Below, one piece after another: positions 50,983 through 63,765 of a stretch of DNA of 64,000 nucleotides; position 1 is the stretch's first letter, and the number at the start of each line of letters is the position of its first letter. The translations under genes were made by a program, and so were the position numbers. The stretch spans positions 70,145,723-70,209,722 of the forward strand of contig OU015526.1 in NCBI GenBank assembly GCA_907165065.1, read 5' to 3'. The stretch comes from Caprimulgus europaeus (taxonomy: Eukaryota > Chordata > Aves > Caprimulgiformes > Caprimulgidae). The notes under the pieces were generated by a model that saw only the letters and a list, made by a program, of their open reading frames with translations, did not search any database and had not been told where the DNA came from.

Positions 50983-51799
50983 GTTGAGGTGCTGGAGCAT
51001 GTCCAAAAGGAAACAAAACTGGTGAAAGGCCTGGAAAACAAGTCTTACGAGGAGTGGCTGAGGGAGCTGGGGTTGTTTAGCCTGGAGAAAAGGAGGCTCA
51101 GGTGAGACCTTATCGCTCTCTACAACTACCTGAAAGGCGGTTGTAGAGAGATGGAGGTCAGTCTCTTCTCCCAGGTAACAAGCGTTAGAACAAGAGGAAA
51201 TGGCCTCAAGTTTTGCCAGATTTACACTGGATATTAGGAAAAACTTCACCGAAGGGTAGTCAGGCATTGGAACAGGCTGCCCAGGGGTGACCTTATTAAT
51301 GTTTATAAATATATGAAGGGTGAGTGTCAGGAGGATGGAGCCAGGCTCTTCACAGTGTTGTCCAATGATAGGACAAAGGGCAGTGGGTGTAAGCTGGAAC
51401 ACAGGAGGTTCTGCTTAAACTTGAGAAGAAACTTCTTTACTGTGAGAGCAACAGAGCACTGGAACAGGCTGCCCAGGGTGATTGTGGGGTCTTCTTCTCT
51501 GGAGACATTCAAAACCCACCTGGACGCCTTTCTGTGTGATCTCATTTAGGTGTTCCTGCTCCGGCAGGGGGATTGGACTAGATGATCTTTCGAGGTCCCT
51601 TCAGATCCCTAAACACTCTGTGATTCTGTGATTTAGGGAGGTGGTAGAGTCACCATCCCTGGTGGTATTTAAAAGAGGGGTAGATGTGGTGTTTAGGGAC
51701 ATAGTTTAGAGGTGGAATTGGTAGTGTTAGGTTTACGGTTGGATTTGGTGACCTTAAAGACCCTTTCCAACCACTAAAATCCTGTATGTGATTCTGTGA
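50983..51799 (+). mobile_element. CR1 LINE 3' end, plus strand, interrupted by a younger CR1
   Basis: The left part (50983-51286) starts at the ORF2 segment D-V-E-V-L-E-H-V-Q and runs through [11 protein letters not shown] to H-W-N-R-L-P-like sequence (ggaacaggctgcccagg). The right part (51635-51799) resumes exactly there with the R-E-V-V-E-S-P-S-like segment (agggaggtggtagagtc), then the 3' UTR and a tgtgattctgtg tail. Between them sits copy D of the young subfamily. The left part has stops and is clearly the older element. Confidence 0.92.
51287..51634 (+). mobile_element. CR1 LINE 3' end, young subfamily (copy D), nested
   Basis: About 348 bp beginning ggtgaccttattaatg and ending with two TGATTCTG-type tail units. 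The last 78 or so codons of ORF2 are open (51313-51549; [11 protein letters not shown] to F-L-C-D-L-I). It interrupts an older plus-strand CR1 at its own homologous H-W-N-R-L-P-R-E coding position. Its 5' truncation point almost coincides with that of copy C at 17704. Confidence 0.94.
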
Positions 51800-52234
51800 A
51801 AGAAAGTAAACTACATTTAACGTGGTTTGTACAAATTAGTCCATACGAACTAATAAACACCTTTGTTAAGACGTTTGATTTACTAGCATACACTGCTTAG
51901 CAAAAAAACCCTTAAACTACAGTATTAGCACTTTAGAGTATTGTCAAAGCTTTCACTAATTTGAATTTAGAACAGAATAGCAGATACAGCTTTCAAGCAA
52001 AACTCATTAGTCAAATATAAATATAAGTATGATTCACTGGAAGTTAAATTTAGGGATTATGTTATGCAACATATCAATCATTAAGGAATTTAAAAAATAA
52101 GAGTGATGAGCTCAAAAATGATAGCATGGTATGTGATGTTGAGGACAGGCAATATAAAGAACAACCTTAAACCATTCAGAGGGAGGTAAAAAAATTATCT
52201 CACTGTTCAGAGACGTCAGTGTGCTCAGTTCATT
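51800..52234. other. Unique AT-rich spacer
   Basis: Between the compound CR1 locus and an ancient LINE remnant. No gene or repeat is recognised. Confidence 0.6.
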
Positions 52235-52515
52235 AAAAAAACCCCAAAAACTTGAAAGTTGGCTTGAACTTGACAGCAGAGCCTTCCAAAGGGAAAAAAG
52301 ATGAGCTTCTCCAGGTCTCTCACACAAAAAGGCTTAACACAACTCAGTAGCTGGAAAGCAAAGCCAGGCAAATTCAAACTAACCATTAGGAAAAAACTAC
52401 CAAGAAAATTCATTCATTTTCTACCTCTTGATATGTTCAAATGAAAACTAGACATCTATCTAAAAAAATACACTTCAATCAAACACAAGCTATTCCATGC
52501 AGTGCTTGAACACAT
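52235..52515 (+). mobile_element. Ancient CR1/L3-like LINE remnant, 3' coding end
   Basis: Several colinear blocks fit the end of ORF2 of an old CR1/L3-class element. They are gagcttctccaggtctct (about 52303), ctcagtagctggaaagcaaagccaggcaaattcaaact (52344-52380; the A-T-G-K-L-E-A-R-Q-I-Q-T-like region), ctacctcttgatatgttcaa (52421-52440; the P-S-L-D-V-F-K region) and gaaaactagacatctatcta (the R-L-D-I-F-L region). No frame survives. The family resemblance is clearer here than in the 37.6 and 49.6 kb remnants. Confidence 0.5.
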
Positions 52516-55500
52516 TGGTGAAAGAACTGTTTGAAATACACCTAAGATCAAAGTATATATTCACAGGTCAAGCTTGGTCTTATATTTTATACACCTAGTT
52601 TCAGCAACTGTGCATACATAACACTAAACACTGTTGTTTTGTTTCACTTTCTTTGCCATGAAATATTTTCTCAGTCACATGAATCCTTGCTCTTGGAAAC
52701 ATTTACAAAATGAGAGCCCCCCCATAGTGATATTTATGTTCCTTCTGAGGTTCTGATACACCATTTCTTACTGTTAATAGCGTGAAAACTATGTATAACT
52801 GTTCTACACTTCAAATTACTCAATTTACTTAAGATTCTTTTTCTTTTTTTTTTTTGTTTTGTTCTGCCAAACATGCATTCTGCGACTTTATCATTTGAGT
52901 ACAATAATATAACTTGAAGGTTTCTTTTAGCAGTTTTCTGTGTAAGAGATTCAGATTTTTTGTTATTCATTTTGATACTTCTTATTACTTTCCACCCTCA
53001 GAAAGAGTTACAGCATGTTCGAATAATTGTAATTCTTTTTCCATGACTTGCAGTTCACCCTATAATTCTACTCCAAATTACAAGATGTGTAAAATATATA
53101 CTCAACAAAATGCATGAATATTCTCAGCTCTATTACAAACCAATCTAAATTCTTTGGTATTCCTTTCTCAATACCAAATGTATTATGCTAAAAAAAATTC
53201 CTAGAGATACAATACTAGGACTCTGAACGAGGCAACAATTTTCCCTCTTACTCATACTTCTTTTTTTCAAATATGAATGCATAAAGTTCTTGCAGTCCAT
53301 TCTCCTGCACAGTGCTGTTTGGCGCACTGGAGCTGTACACTTTTGCATTTACTATGAGAAAGTCTGATCTATCTATTTGAAAGCTTAACACTTTCAGGTT
53401 GGTGAACTTTAATTTATTTATTTATTTATTTAAACTTTTAAGAATATCTTTCTATTTCATGCTCACACCATGTAATATTAACAACAAAAACTCAACCACA
53501 CTTCTGCTCAGTCAACCATCTTTCTTCAACTGCTTCCCAGGCTCTGCCACTACTGCCTGCCAGTCTACCAGCACACACATCATATACCTGGGAACTGTTG
53601 AGTGAAAAGAGTTGTGGTCTCTGCCAATCCAATAGAAAAGTCTCATCTTGACTGAACTATACTATTATCCAAAATAGCATTATTGAACTGTTCTTTGTTC
53701 ACCATGCCTTGGATTTTAACAAAGGCATCTTGGCATTCTAGAATCCTTAGTGAGCTACTGGTAGACTTTCAAAGCATTTTGAGTATTATTCTGCATCTGC
53801 ACATAAATTAAGCAACTTAAACACAAAGTTTTACTTCCTTGCTTTTGTGCTGCCCAAATATTTCCACTTATTCAGGAGAAGAACAGTAGAATGTTTATTA
53901 AATAAATGTATAAACTTAAGTTAATCAAATGCTTCATTATAAAGTTGATACTTACAAACAAAAACAGTCAACTGCAAACACAGATTCTTGTGACTCTACT
54001 TTCATGAAATATAAAACGTTGTATGAGTGGCCCCTTGAAGCCAACAAGACTACTGGTGGAGCAAAATGACAGTACATCACAGGAAAAAGAACCAGGAATG
54101 TGAGTATTTGACAACTAAATTAGAATGGCAGTGTCACAAGTATTTCTTATGCTAATAGTGGAATTTTGTATGTGCTATGTAACAGTGAGCTTCAGAAAAA
54201 AGAAGCTACTGGCAGCTGAGCCTAGGAGCCTTTACTCTGTCATATTGAAGACCGAACTATGCCTCTGCACAGTTGACTTGGAGATTTTTGTTCCTCATTT
54301 TCTCAGTCCACATAGCCTACATAATGCTTACTGGGTTGCTTCTCAGACACATATGACTTCTGTAATGACTGAAATGTGCTGAATAAAATGAGAAAATAGG
54401 TTGTAACTCATTCTTTGATGAAACTCTTACTTTTTTGCTCTTCATGTTCATATTAATAGTGATTTTTTTTTTTTTCCCATCTTTAAAATTATTAACTCCT
54501 TTGTGAAATTTATTTACTCTGTCATTTCTAATTAAAAATAAGATACTTTACTTTTTTTGTGCTTCAGTCACAGAAGTTATGATTACATTACATTACAAAA
54601 TAAACTATAATATAGTTATACTTGTGTAAGATATGTAAGATTTACTTCTGCCTTCAGGCATCTGAATGACCAAAACAAAACTGCAAAAATGCTAGTGAAG
54701 AGCAGGCAAAAACAGGATGACAAAAAAAAAAAAAAATCTATACTAGTTAATTAAAACCTGTTAAGGTCACTTGATTCTGATTTGGATTATATATATGCAT
54801 AAAGATTTACATGTCTTAGTAATTCTCTATCTACACTAGGAAAAAGTCATTTTCCAGGACTGGAGCCAGCATTACCCAAATTACAATCATATTTTTCTCT
54901 CACAACATGCTAAAAAATTTAGATTTTTCATAACTGAGACTGTTATCTGGATTGTCCTGCCATTTAACAAATGAAGGGCCCACATGTAAATATTAAATTG
55001 GTTAAAAACCAGCTACAGAAAACACAATAATCACCAAAGAGCAGACAAATTCTGAAAACACAAAGCCATTTTTTTCCATTTATAGAGATAAAAGAAGCAT
55101 GTTACCTATTGCATGAGAATATTTATTTAATATGAAAGATTCTATTTGGTATATACAATAGGTATAAAACAAAGAAATTGCTATATTACAAAGGCTACTA
55201 TGCAGTAAACGGCTTTTCCTTCATCACTTATAAATATCTAATTTACTATCCTGAAGACTAGAAAGTAGATTTGCCTAACTCATATTATTAAAACTGACTT
55301 TCACAAAACCATTATAAAGATCACTATGTCATCTTAATATCCTACAGTGGTCACAATTTCAGTGAAAAAAAGAAGATTAAGGAAGGATTTGGTGCCCATT
55401 CTCTGTATAGATAAATCCCTAAACTCATGATTAGTCATAAAAGCTGCAGTCCATTAGCTAAACATAATAAGGGACTACCATCTTGATTATATAATATTAT

Positions 55501-58500
55501 TTGAATGGCTGGCTATCAGAGTGTAGCATTTTAAATTGATGGAAGAACACTCACTGTTTGCTAACATTTAATGCTCATCAAACAGCATTATTTTTAAAAC
55601 TAAAAAAAAAAAAAAGCTTCTAGAACCTTTTTTCTAATTCTAAAGTCAGTATTGGAAATTGCTATACTGTTTCTTCTTTTTTTCCAATCAATGAAATAGC
55701 AACAGATTTTGAAAAATTCATATGTTTAAGAGTTTTTTTGGATTCACCAGGATAAGCTACTTGCAAGAGCTACGAGGCACGCGGTAGTATTACTGAATGG
55801 CAAAGAGGACACTGTACTCATGGCTTAGCTTCCTACTACCATCAAACCACCAAGATCATTCTAGTAAATGGTGTTTCTTTGTTTGTTTACTGTAGCAGGT
55901 GAGTAATTTTATAAAATAGCTTTGCATTCATCTTTCTTTCATTCAGTCACTAAGAATCATCAGAAACCTTTCACAAAGCAAACACACACAAGACCTATTT
56001 CTTTTTTGTTCATTTTTTCCTGTTGTTATTCTTCATTATAAGATGGTGGATTGGATCTTAGATAAATAGACAAATCTTTACCAAAGGTAATTAGAACAGG
56101 AGGAAGGCATAATAAGCAACAAATTATTTCAACCAAAATAGAAAAGATGGATGGGTAAGCAACTGATGTGTGTTTCTTTTTTTCTTTTTTTTTTTTTTTA
56201 ATTTGAGAAAAGGCATTAGCAAAATTTTTTTCAAATGTAACTTTTCATAATTTTTCCACAGGCATTAATAACCACATATTACAACTTTTCAGCTACTCAC
56301 ACTATAGTTACATGAGATATTATTTTAAATACAGCTAAATCAAACAAATATCCGTGGATTCAGCTGTGGGTTAGGCCAACAATGACAAGTTGGTGTTAGC
56401 TCAATACACTGAATGCTAAAATCTTTGTGAACCCAGCCAGGATAATTTGTTTAAAAGCAGTACACTCTGATCACCAGGTGATGGAAAGCCTCTTCCTTCT
56501 GGATACAAGTGCTGACGATAAGAGGATGAAGAGGAAATATTTAGGGCATTAAAACTAAATCTCTTTTCTTCCTCTCCTAGAAATTAATAAGAAGAATACA
56601 AATTACATATCAAATTTGAAAAATATATGCAGGATTTTCTATGGTATCATTTAGTTCTGTCTCACAGAACACCTTAACACAGCTCTTCATTTTCAATCTA
56701 ATGTAGAAGATAGGAATGTAGATACATAGTTTATCATTTTTAATTAAAACACAAAGTATACCGTGCAACATGTGCTCATAATTTATTAACTTCAGAAGTA
56801 ATATGTTCCATACATGTGACTGAAATCTGTACAAATAAAGAAAATGAGTCATATGGATGAGTCACATATAACTAAGAACTGGGATCAAGAGGCTAAGGGC
56901 TTTCTCTGCTTTACTACTTGAAAGGACTAAACCAAAGAACAGTTTCTGACAGTTTAAGCACATCATTTGTATCTCTGTTGCATCAGCAGCATCAAATCTC
57001 TGCCTCGTTTTACCCTAAAGCATCATTAAATAAAATTACACAGTAGAAAGTAGACTTTTTGATTAAAAGTACGTCTGGAGGAATTTTCAACACAGTTACA
57101 AGTATGCAGCAAATAACTTTGGTAATCAAACTTTTATGAAATAGGACTTACATGCTTCTTGGTTTTATTTTTTTTTTTTAATTGATACATATTTTTCATG
57201 GAAAAACCCAGATTGTTTAATTCTCTTTGCTGTGCTCTATGAAATCACATTTTTTTATCTCCAAACAATGGGATCCAAAACATTTTTGCATGAATAGAGG
57301 TTAGAGTAACAGGTTACTATTTTATCTTAGGGATGCAGAGAAAGCAATAATGGGCAATGAATAATGGTGACTAAAAGAAAGCATACAATCTGGATAGAAC
57401 CTAAATAAAAAATGCAGCAAAACCTTCACAATTCTTAAATGTGGGAAGTGATACTTCTGATTTTAAAACAGTAAATACTGAACACATTCTGCAAAGGACT
57501 ATAAAAATCAGCAAAAGTTGTGGATGTATGCAAACACACCTCAGAGACTAAGATTATAACATTAGGATGGTAGAAGTGTAAAATTCTGCAACTTCAGATG
57601 AATTTAAGAGAATGTAAATTTAGATGAAGTATCAAGAAAACTTACAGTGATAATCAGAAATGTTATGTGGAGAAAAATGATGGAAATTCCTTTTTGAGCT
57701 AGTTAAAATTGGCAATGAGCTGGAAAATATGTTAAAGGAAAAATCTGGTCCTGAGATGGAATTGAGGAAGGAAACATTGACAGGATGACAGATCAGTTTG
57801 TTTCTTATATCTGATTTCTAAAGCACTGTCAATATCCTGCAGGAATATGTCACTAATGCTTTGCAGAATATATGTTAAGGGCTAGGAGACAATATATACC
57901 TTGCACTCTGCATACTTCACTTTTTGTCTCAATGATCAACTGAACTTTACAAATGGCTGATGAAGTCTGCAGTCAGTTCCAAAGCCCTGACTTCTACTTT
58001 GCCTCATGATTTTTCAGTGCTTGAATGGATTTTACTAATATCTGTTTTGGAAGCTTCACAACTCCACTTCTTCCAAACCAATAAATACATTTCAAGGATT
58101 TTTATGGGTCTTGTCACATTTTGAAACAAGCCATCACCATGCCCATTTACAAGGCAATGTAATTCTACTTAATGAATAAACTTCAAATGTTTTACATCTT
58201 TCTGGGACAAGACAGGACACCACAAAGGTTACAAACCCACAAGCCCTGACCCTTACTAAGGTAATGTTGCTGTCAGCAGTAGGGATGAAACACACATAGT
58301 TGAGATCGTATTTTCACTGTTTTAAAACATACAGAAATGGGTAGACTTTCATGATTCACTGGATAAGCATCAGAACTACATAATTTAGCTGTAAAATCAC
58401 TCATTGGACTTATACACCACTCTGAACACAAAATGTCTCCTTGATTTAAAAATATATACTGGACACATTTCAGAGGAAAACAACGCCTGTGCGTTGGGGG

Positions 58501-60673
58501 ACAGGGGACAGTATTCCATTCTTCTATAGATAAAAGGAACAGCTTCAATCCTAAAAATCAGCTTCAACTTCAACACAGCTGAAGAGCAGAGGGATCATCA
58601 GCATAGGCGTTCACAGCAAACATAAGGTGAGCATAGCAGCCCTTTGCTTCTCCCCTGTCATGTTAATAGCATTATCACAAACAAACAATGAAGCCAAGAA
58701 AACATAGTGGAATGGTTCTTGGCTGCTAAAGGTATCATTAGGAAATAGGATTATTACCTTGAGCAGATTACAAAGACTTTGTCATTCTAGTCCTCTCATC
58801 TGTTTTGGATTAGCCAATTAAACACTTAAAATATCACAATGGGTTTCTTAATGATTTGGTTGGTACAGCGTTATTGGTCATAAATTGTCATAGCTCTATT
58901 GCATCATTTTGACAGACATTTTATGAGCTTTAAAAATACAAATACAAGTCAAATTTTCACTAATGTGTATCCTTATATATATGACACGTAGTGCTCTCTC
59001 CTGAAAAGCCAAAGCAAAAGCCAGTACTACTGGACAGGCAGCACTCTATAACAATATAGCCACAAAAAGGATATCTTGACATTGTGAAAAACTAAGGCGA
59101 TACCTCATATCAAACACCTGATCGATTGTCTACTAGCAAAAGCTAGTGAAAAAAGCCCCCTGTTTCTATGACATAAATCAAATTGTAAATTTATGCTGAT
59201 ATCTGATGTCCCCTTTTAGATGTATAAGCTGAAAAACACCTGATGACATATATGCTTTAGTGAAATGTACATACACATACAGGAGCTTAAAAATGTTTCA
59301 TCCACCTTTTAGTCTTATGATACAACGAATTAGATAATAGCTTCAACACCAACAGTTTCAGTTAAATCTTGAGACAGACTTATGGTATTAATATTCACTT
59401 TCCTGCCAAAATCACTTACAGAAAAAGCTTTTAAAGCCTATTCATGTAAACTAATCATCTAAATTATGAAATCTGTTTAGTGTATATTTAGTAATATAGT
59501 GAATATTTATCTAGAAATATTCATCTAGAAATTTAGCTTACAGTCACAGGCAATGTAACTTTATGACAAGTCTCACAGTATTCAACTCTTTACTTTCTCA
59601 ATAATTCATGATACTGGAGTCCTGAATTTACATGAGAATTTCAAGTTTCAGTTAAAACCAAGCAAATGAGTTTCATAAGCAAGGAGAAAAGTATTAAATC
59701 CAACATTAAGAAGCAGATACAATATTTTCCTACAAACTAACCAAATCTCATGCTCCCTTACTGACAAGGCAACAATCATTCATCATGTTAACGTGCACAG
59801 AGAGGATGCTGTAACACACCCACAGATGCAGAGCAGCATCTTATCACTAGTTAAGAAAGAAAAATAACTTTTCTTTTTAATGCAGATACAGCATTTGAAC
59901 ACTTAATTTTCAAGAGTGTAAATTCCTGTATTTTAGAAACTTACTACTGTAGGCATTGACGTAAGATGTAGCCAAACAGAGATTCTGATCAGATTTGAAA
60001 CTTCCTGAACTTGATTCACACTATTATTTCAATTTGATTTCCTACAGCTGGTCTGAAGAGTAGAGAGCTGATTAGATTGGAGACTGAAACGTTTTCAGCA
60101 GGTGGAAGTAGAGAGCAGAAAAAAAACCCATGCTGGCTTGTACACAAAGACAGTTTTGAGGGTCAACTTTTCTTCTGTTTGAATCGCTATTTCAGCTCCT
60201 GCTAAAACCATTAACAAAATCTAAGGAACAATTTACTATGGTTTTACTAAGTTATATAAGGCCTCTGAAAGACTTAAGAACTATGTTTTTCACAAAAGCT
60301 CAGTTCTCTCCAGTAGGACACTCTCTACTTTAATTCTTATCTTACATTTTCCTTCTTGTCTCTGAAATCACACTAAGTTTAAATTATTACATGAAAAAAA
60401 CCCCAGAACCAAAAAAAAAACCCAAACACCAACACCAGTACTTCACACTGAAGTAAGATACCCTACACAGCTTGAGTACAGACTATTTCAGCTAAATTAT
60501 GGCTCAGCCCTATGACAATTGGGACCTAGTACTTAGAGCACTACAGAAAATCATCTTACTGGAAGAGGACAAACTGCCTCAGGACTGCTGACATACAAAG
60601 CATGTGATACAATGGCTCATGATTAAATGTCTGAATTACATATGACTTCTGCTTCTTCCTTACATTGTCACTA
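52516..60673. other. Unique AT-rich non-coding sequence, 8.2 kb
   Basis: No gene or young repeat is recognised. It contains a (TTTA)n tract (53412-53431) and T- or A-runs at about 54462, 54722, 55604, 56183 and 57168. Open frames reach only about 91 codons (58273-58548, minus) and are not protein-like. A pocket at 55740-55800 is less AT-rich but unidentified. Confidence 0.6.
53412..53431 (+). repeat. (TTTA)n microsatellite
   Basis: Five TTTA units in a row within T-rich sequence. Confidence 0.75.
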
Positions 60674-63600
60674 AAATCACAGAATCACAGAATTGCTTGG
60701 ATTGGAAAAGACCTTTAAGATCATTGAGTCCAATCATTGACCTGACATTGAAAAGACCCCAACTAAACCATGTCCCTAAGCACTATGTCTAGATGACTCT
60801 TCAATCCCTCCAGGGATGGAGACTCCACCACTGCCCTGGGCAATCCATTCCAATGCCTGAGAACCCTTTCAGTAAAGAAAGTCTTCCTAATGTCCAACCT
60901 AAACTTCACTTGTCACAACTTGAGGCAATTTTCTTTTGTCCTATCACTTGTTACTTGGTTGAACAGACCAACCCCCACCTCTCTACACCCTCCTGTCAGG
61001 TAGTTGTAGACAGTGATAAGGTTTCCCCTCAGCCTCCTTTTCTCTAGACTAAACAACCCCAGCTACCTCAGCTGCTCCTCATCAGACGTGTTCTCCAGTC
61101 CCTTCACCAGCTTTGTTGCCCTTCTCTGGCCACACTCCACCACCTCCACGGCCTTCTTTTAGTGAGGGGCCTGAAACTGAACACAGTACTTGAACTACAG
61201 CCTCACCAGCACCGAGTACAGGGGTAAGATGACTTCCCTGGTCCTGCTGGCCACACTATTCCTGATATAGGCCAGGATGCCCACATTTATCCAGCTATCA
61301 ATCAACACCCACCAGGTCCCTCTCTGCCAAGCAGCTCTCCACCCACTCCTCCCCAAGCCTGTAGTGCTGCCAGGGGTTTTTGTGGCCAAAGTGCAGAACC
61401 TGGCACTTGGCCTTATTGAAACGCATGCAATTGGTCTTGGCCCATCGATCCAGTCTGTCTAGATCCCTCTGCAGATCCTCCCTCCCCTCAAGCAGATCAA
61501 CTTCTACCCATCCTTGTGTCACCTGCAAATTTACTGAGGGTGCACTCAATCCCCTTGTTGAAATTGTTGAAAAAGATGTTAAACAAGAGTGATCCCAGTA
61601 CTGAGCCCTGGGGAACACCACCCATGACTGTCCTCCAACTGGATTTAACTCCATTCACCACCACTCTTTGCCCACAGCCAACTATCCGTTTTTTTACCCA
61701 GCAAAGTATATGCCCATCCAAGCCATAAGCAGCCAGTTTCTCCAGGAGAATGCTGTGGGAAACTGTGTCAAAGGCTTTACTAAAGTCCAGATAGACAACA
61801 TCCAAAGCTTTTCTTTCATCCGCTAAGCAGATGGCCATGTTATACCACAGAATCATAGAATGGTTCAAGTTGGAAGGGACCTTAAAGGTCATCTAGTTCC
61901 AACCCCCTGCCATGACAGGGACACCTTCCACTAGACTAGTTGCTCAAAGCCTCATCCAACCTGGCTTTCAACACTTCCAGGGAGGGGACATCTACAACTT
62001 CTCTGGACAACCCGTTCCAGTGTCTCGCCACCCTCACAGTGAAGAATTTCTTCCTATTATCTGATCTAAGCCTACCCTCTTCCAGTTTAAAGCCATTTCC
62101 CCTTGTTCTATCATTACTTGCCTTTGCAAAAAGTCCCTCCCCAGCTTCCTTTTAGCCCCTTCAGGTACTGGAAGGCCGCTATAAGTTCTCCTCTAAGTCT
62201 TCTCTTCTCCAGGCTCAACAGCCCCAACTCTCTCAGCCTGTCTCAGCCTTGTAGAAGGAGATCTGGGTAGTCAAGCAGGACCTGCTTTTCATAAACCCAT
62301 GCTGACTGGGCCTGATCATTTGGTTGTCCTGAATGTACTGCATGATGGCACTCAAGATGATCTGCTCCATCAGCTTCCCTGTCACCAAAGTAAAACTGAT
62401 AGGCCTGTAGTTTCCCATATCTTTCTTCCAGCCCTTTTTGTAGGTGGCTGTCACAATCCGCTGGGACCTCCGCAGTCAGCCAGGACTGCTGAAAAATGAT
62501 GGAAAGCTGTTTGGTGAACACCTCCGCCAGTTTTCTTAGAACTCTTGTGTGGATTTCATCTGCTCCCATAGACTTGTGCACATCTATATCATGCAACGGG
62601 TCACTGACCAGCTCTTCCTGGATTGTGGAGGGATCATTCTGCTCCCAGTCTCTGTCTTTTAGCTCAGAGGGCTGGATTCCTAGAACACAACTGGTCCTAT
62701 TATTAAAGACTGAGGCAAAAGTGGCATAAAGTACCTCAGCCTTTTCCTCATCCTTAGTCATCATGTTTCCTCCTGCATCTAACAGAGGAAGGAGTCTCTC
62801 CCCCACCCTTCTTTTGCTGATAATTTGTTTATAGAAAGATTTCTTGTTGTCTTTTACGGCAGAGGCCAGATTAATTTCTAGCTGGGCTTTGGACTTTCTA
62901 ATTTTCTCCCTGCACAGCCTCACAACATCTTTGTAGTCATCCTATGCAGCCTAACCTTCTTCCAAAGACTATAAGCTCTCTTTTTTATCCAGAGTTGCAG
63001 CCAAAGCCAGGCTGGTCTTCTTCACCGCTGGCTCATGTTATGGCACGTGGGGCCTGCTTCTGCATCTTTAAGACTTCTTTCTTGAAGAATGTCCAGCCTT
63101 CCTGGACTCTTTTACCCTTCAGAGCTCTCTCCCAAGGGACTCTCTCAACCAGTGTCCTGAACAGGCCAAGGTCTGCCCTCCAGAAGCCCATGGTAGTGGT
63201 TTTTCTGGCCACCCTCCTTACTTCACCAAGAACTGAGCACTGTATCATTTTGTGGTCACTAAGCCCAAGTTGGCCTCTGACCACCACATCTCCCACCAGG
63301 CCTTCTCTGCTGGTAAACAGCAGGTCAAACAAGGCACCTCCCCTGGCGGGCTCACTTACCAGCTGTGTGAGGAAGTTATCTTCCACACACTCCAGGAACC
63401 TCCTAGACTATTTCCTCTCTGCTGTGTTGTATTTGCTGCAGATGTTTGGTAAATTGAAGTCCCTCATGAGAACAAGGGCTAGTGATTATGACACTTCTGC
63501 CAGCCTATTGTAGAATGCCTCATCTGCCTCTTCATCCTGGTTGGGTGGTCTATAACAGACTCCAAGCAGGACATCTGCCTTGTTAGCCTCCCCCTTTATC

Positions 63601-63765
63601 CTTACCCATAAGCACTCGACCTTATTATCACAGTCATTGAGCTCTATGCAATCAAAACACTCTCTAACAGAGAGCCACCCCACCACCTCTCCTTCCTTGC
63701 CTGTCCCTTCTGAAGAGCTTATAGCCATCCATTGCAGCACTCCAGTCATGAAAGTCATCCCACCA
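60674..63765 (-). mobile_element. Long CR1 LINE, 5'-truncated, interrupted by a second CR1
   Basis: This is the largest element, about 2.7 kb without the insert; a full CR1 is roughly 4.5 kb. On the minus strand it enters inside the apurinic-type endonuclease domain (G-V-C-Y-R-P-P-N-Q-D at about 63563-63535; G-L-S-D-H-K-M at about 63263-63245, holding the conserved SDH). It continues through the linker (62923-62500) and the reverse transcriptase: R-P-S-Q-H-G-F near 62320, L-D-F-S-K-A-F-D at about 61790-61767, G-V-P-Q-G-S-V-L-G at about 61619-61593. The catalytic F-A-D-D box reads F-A-G-D at about 61529-61518, so activity is lost there. The frame shifts just after that box and at other points. 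The C-terminus and 3' UTR run to a two-unit aatcacagaatcac tail at 60674. It is dead and old relative to its insert. Confidence 0.95.
61847..62250 (-). mobile_element. CR1 LINE 3' end, second subfamily, nested
   Basis: A 5'-truncated CR1 of about 400 bp in the same orientation as its host, inserted in the host's reverse transcriptase region between I-S-F-Y-K and the [10 protein letters not shown] segment. On the plus strand it begins acagaatcatagaatgg (tail and 3' UTR) and ends in the L-R-E-L-G-L-like coding segment near 62244-62250. Its ORF2 C-terminus and ATTCTATG tail match the subfamily of the 12022-12543 copy. Host sequence resumes directly on both sides. Confidence 0.94.

Noticed and set aside
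50259-51799. Twin-primed single CR1 insertion with an inverted 5' part
   Set aside because: Both arms carry their own 3' UTR and tail at the outer ends, which twin priming does not produce.
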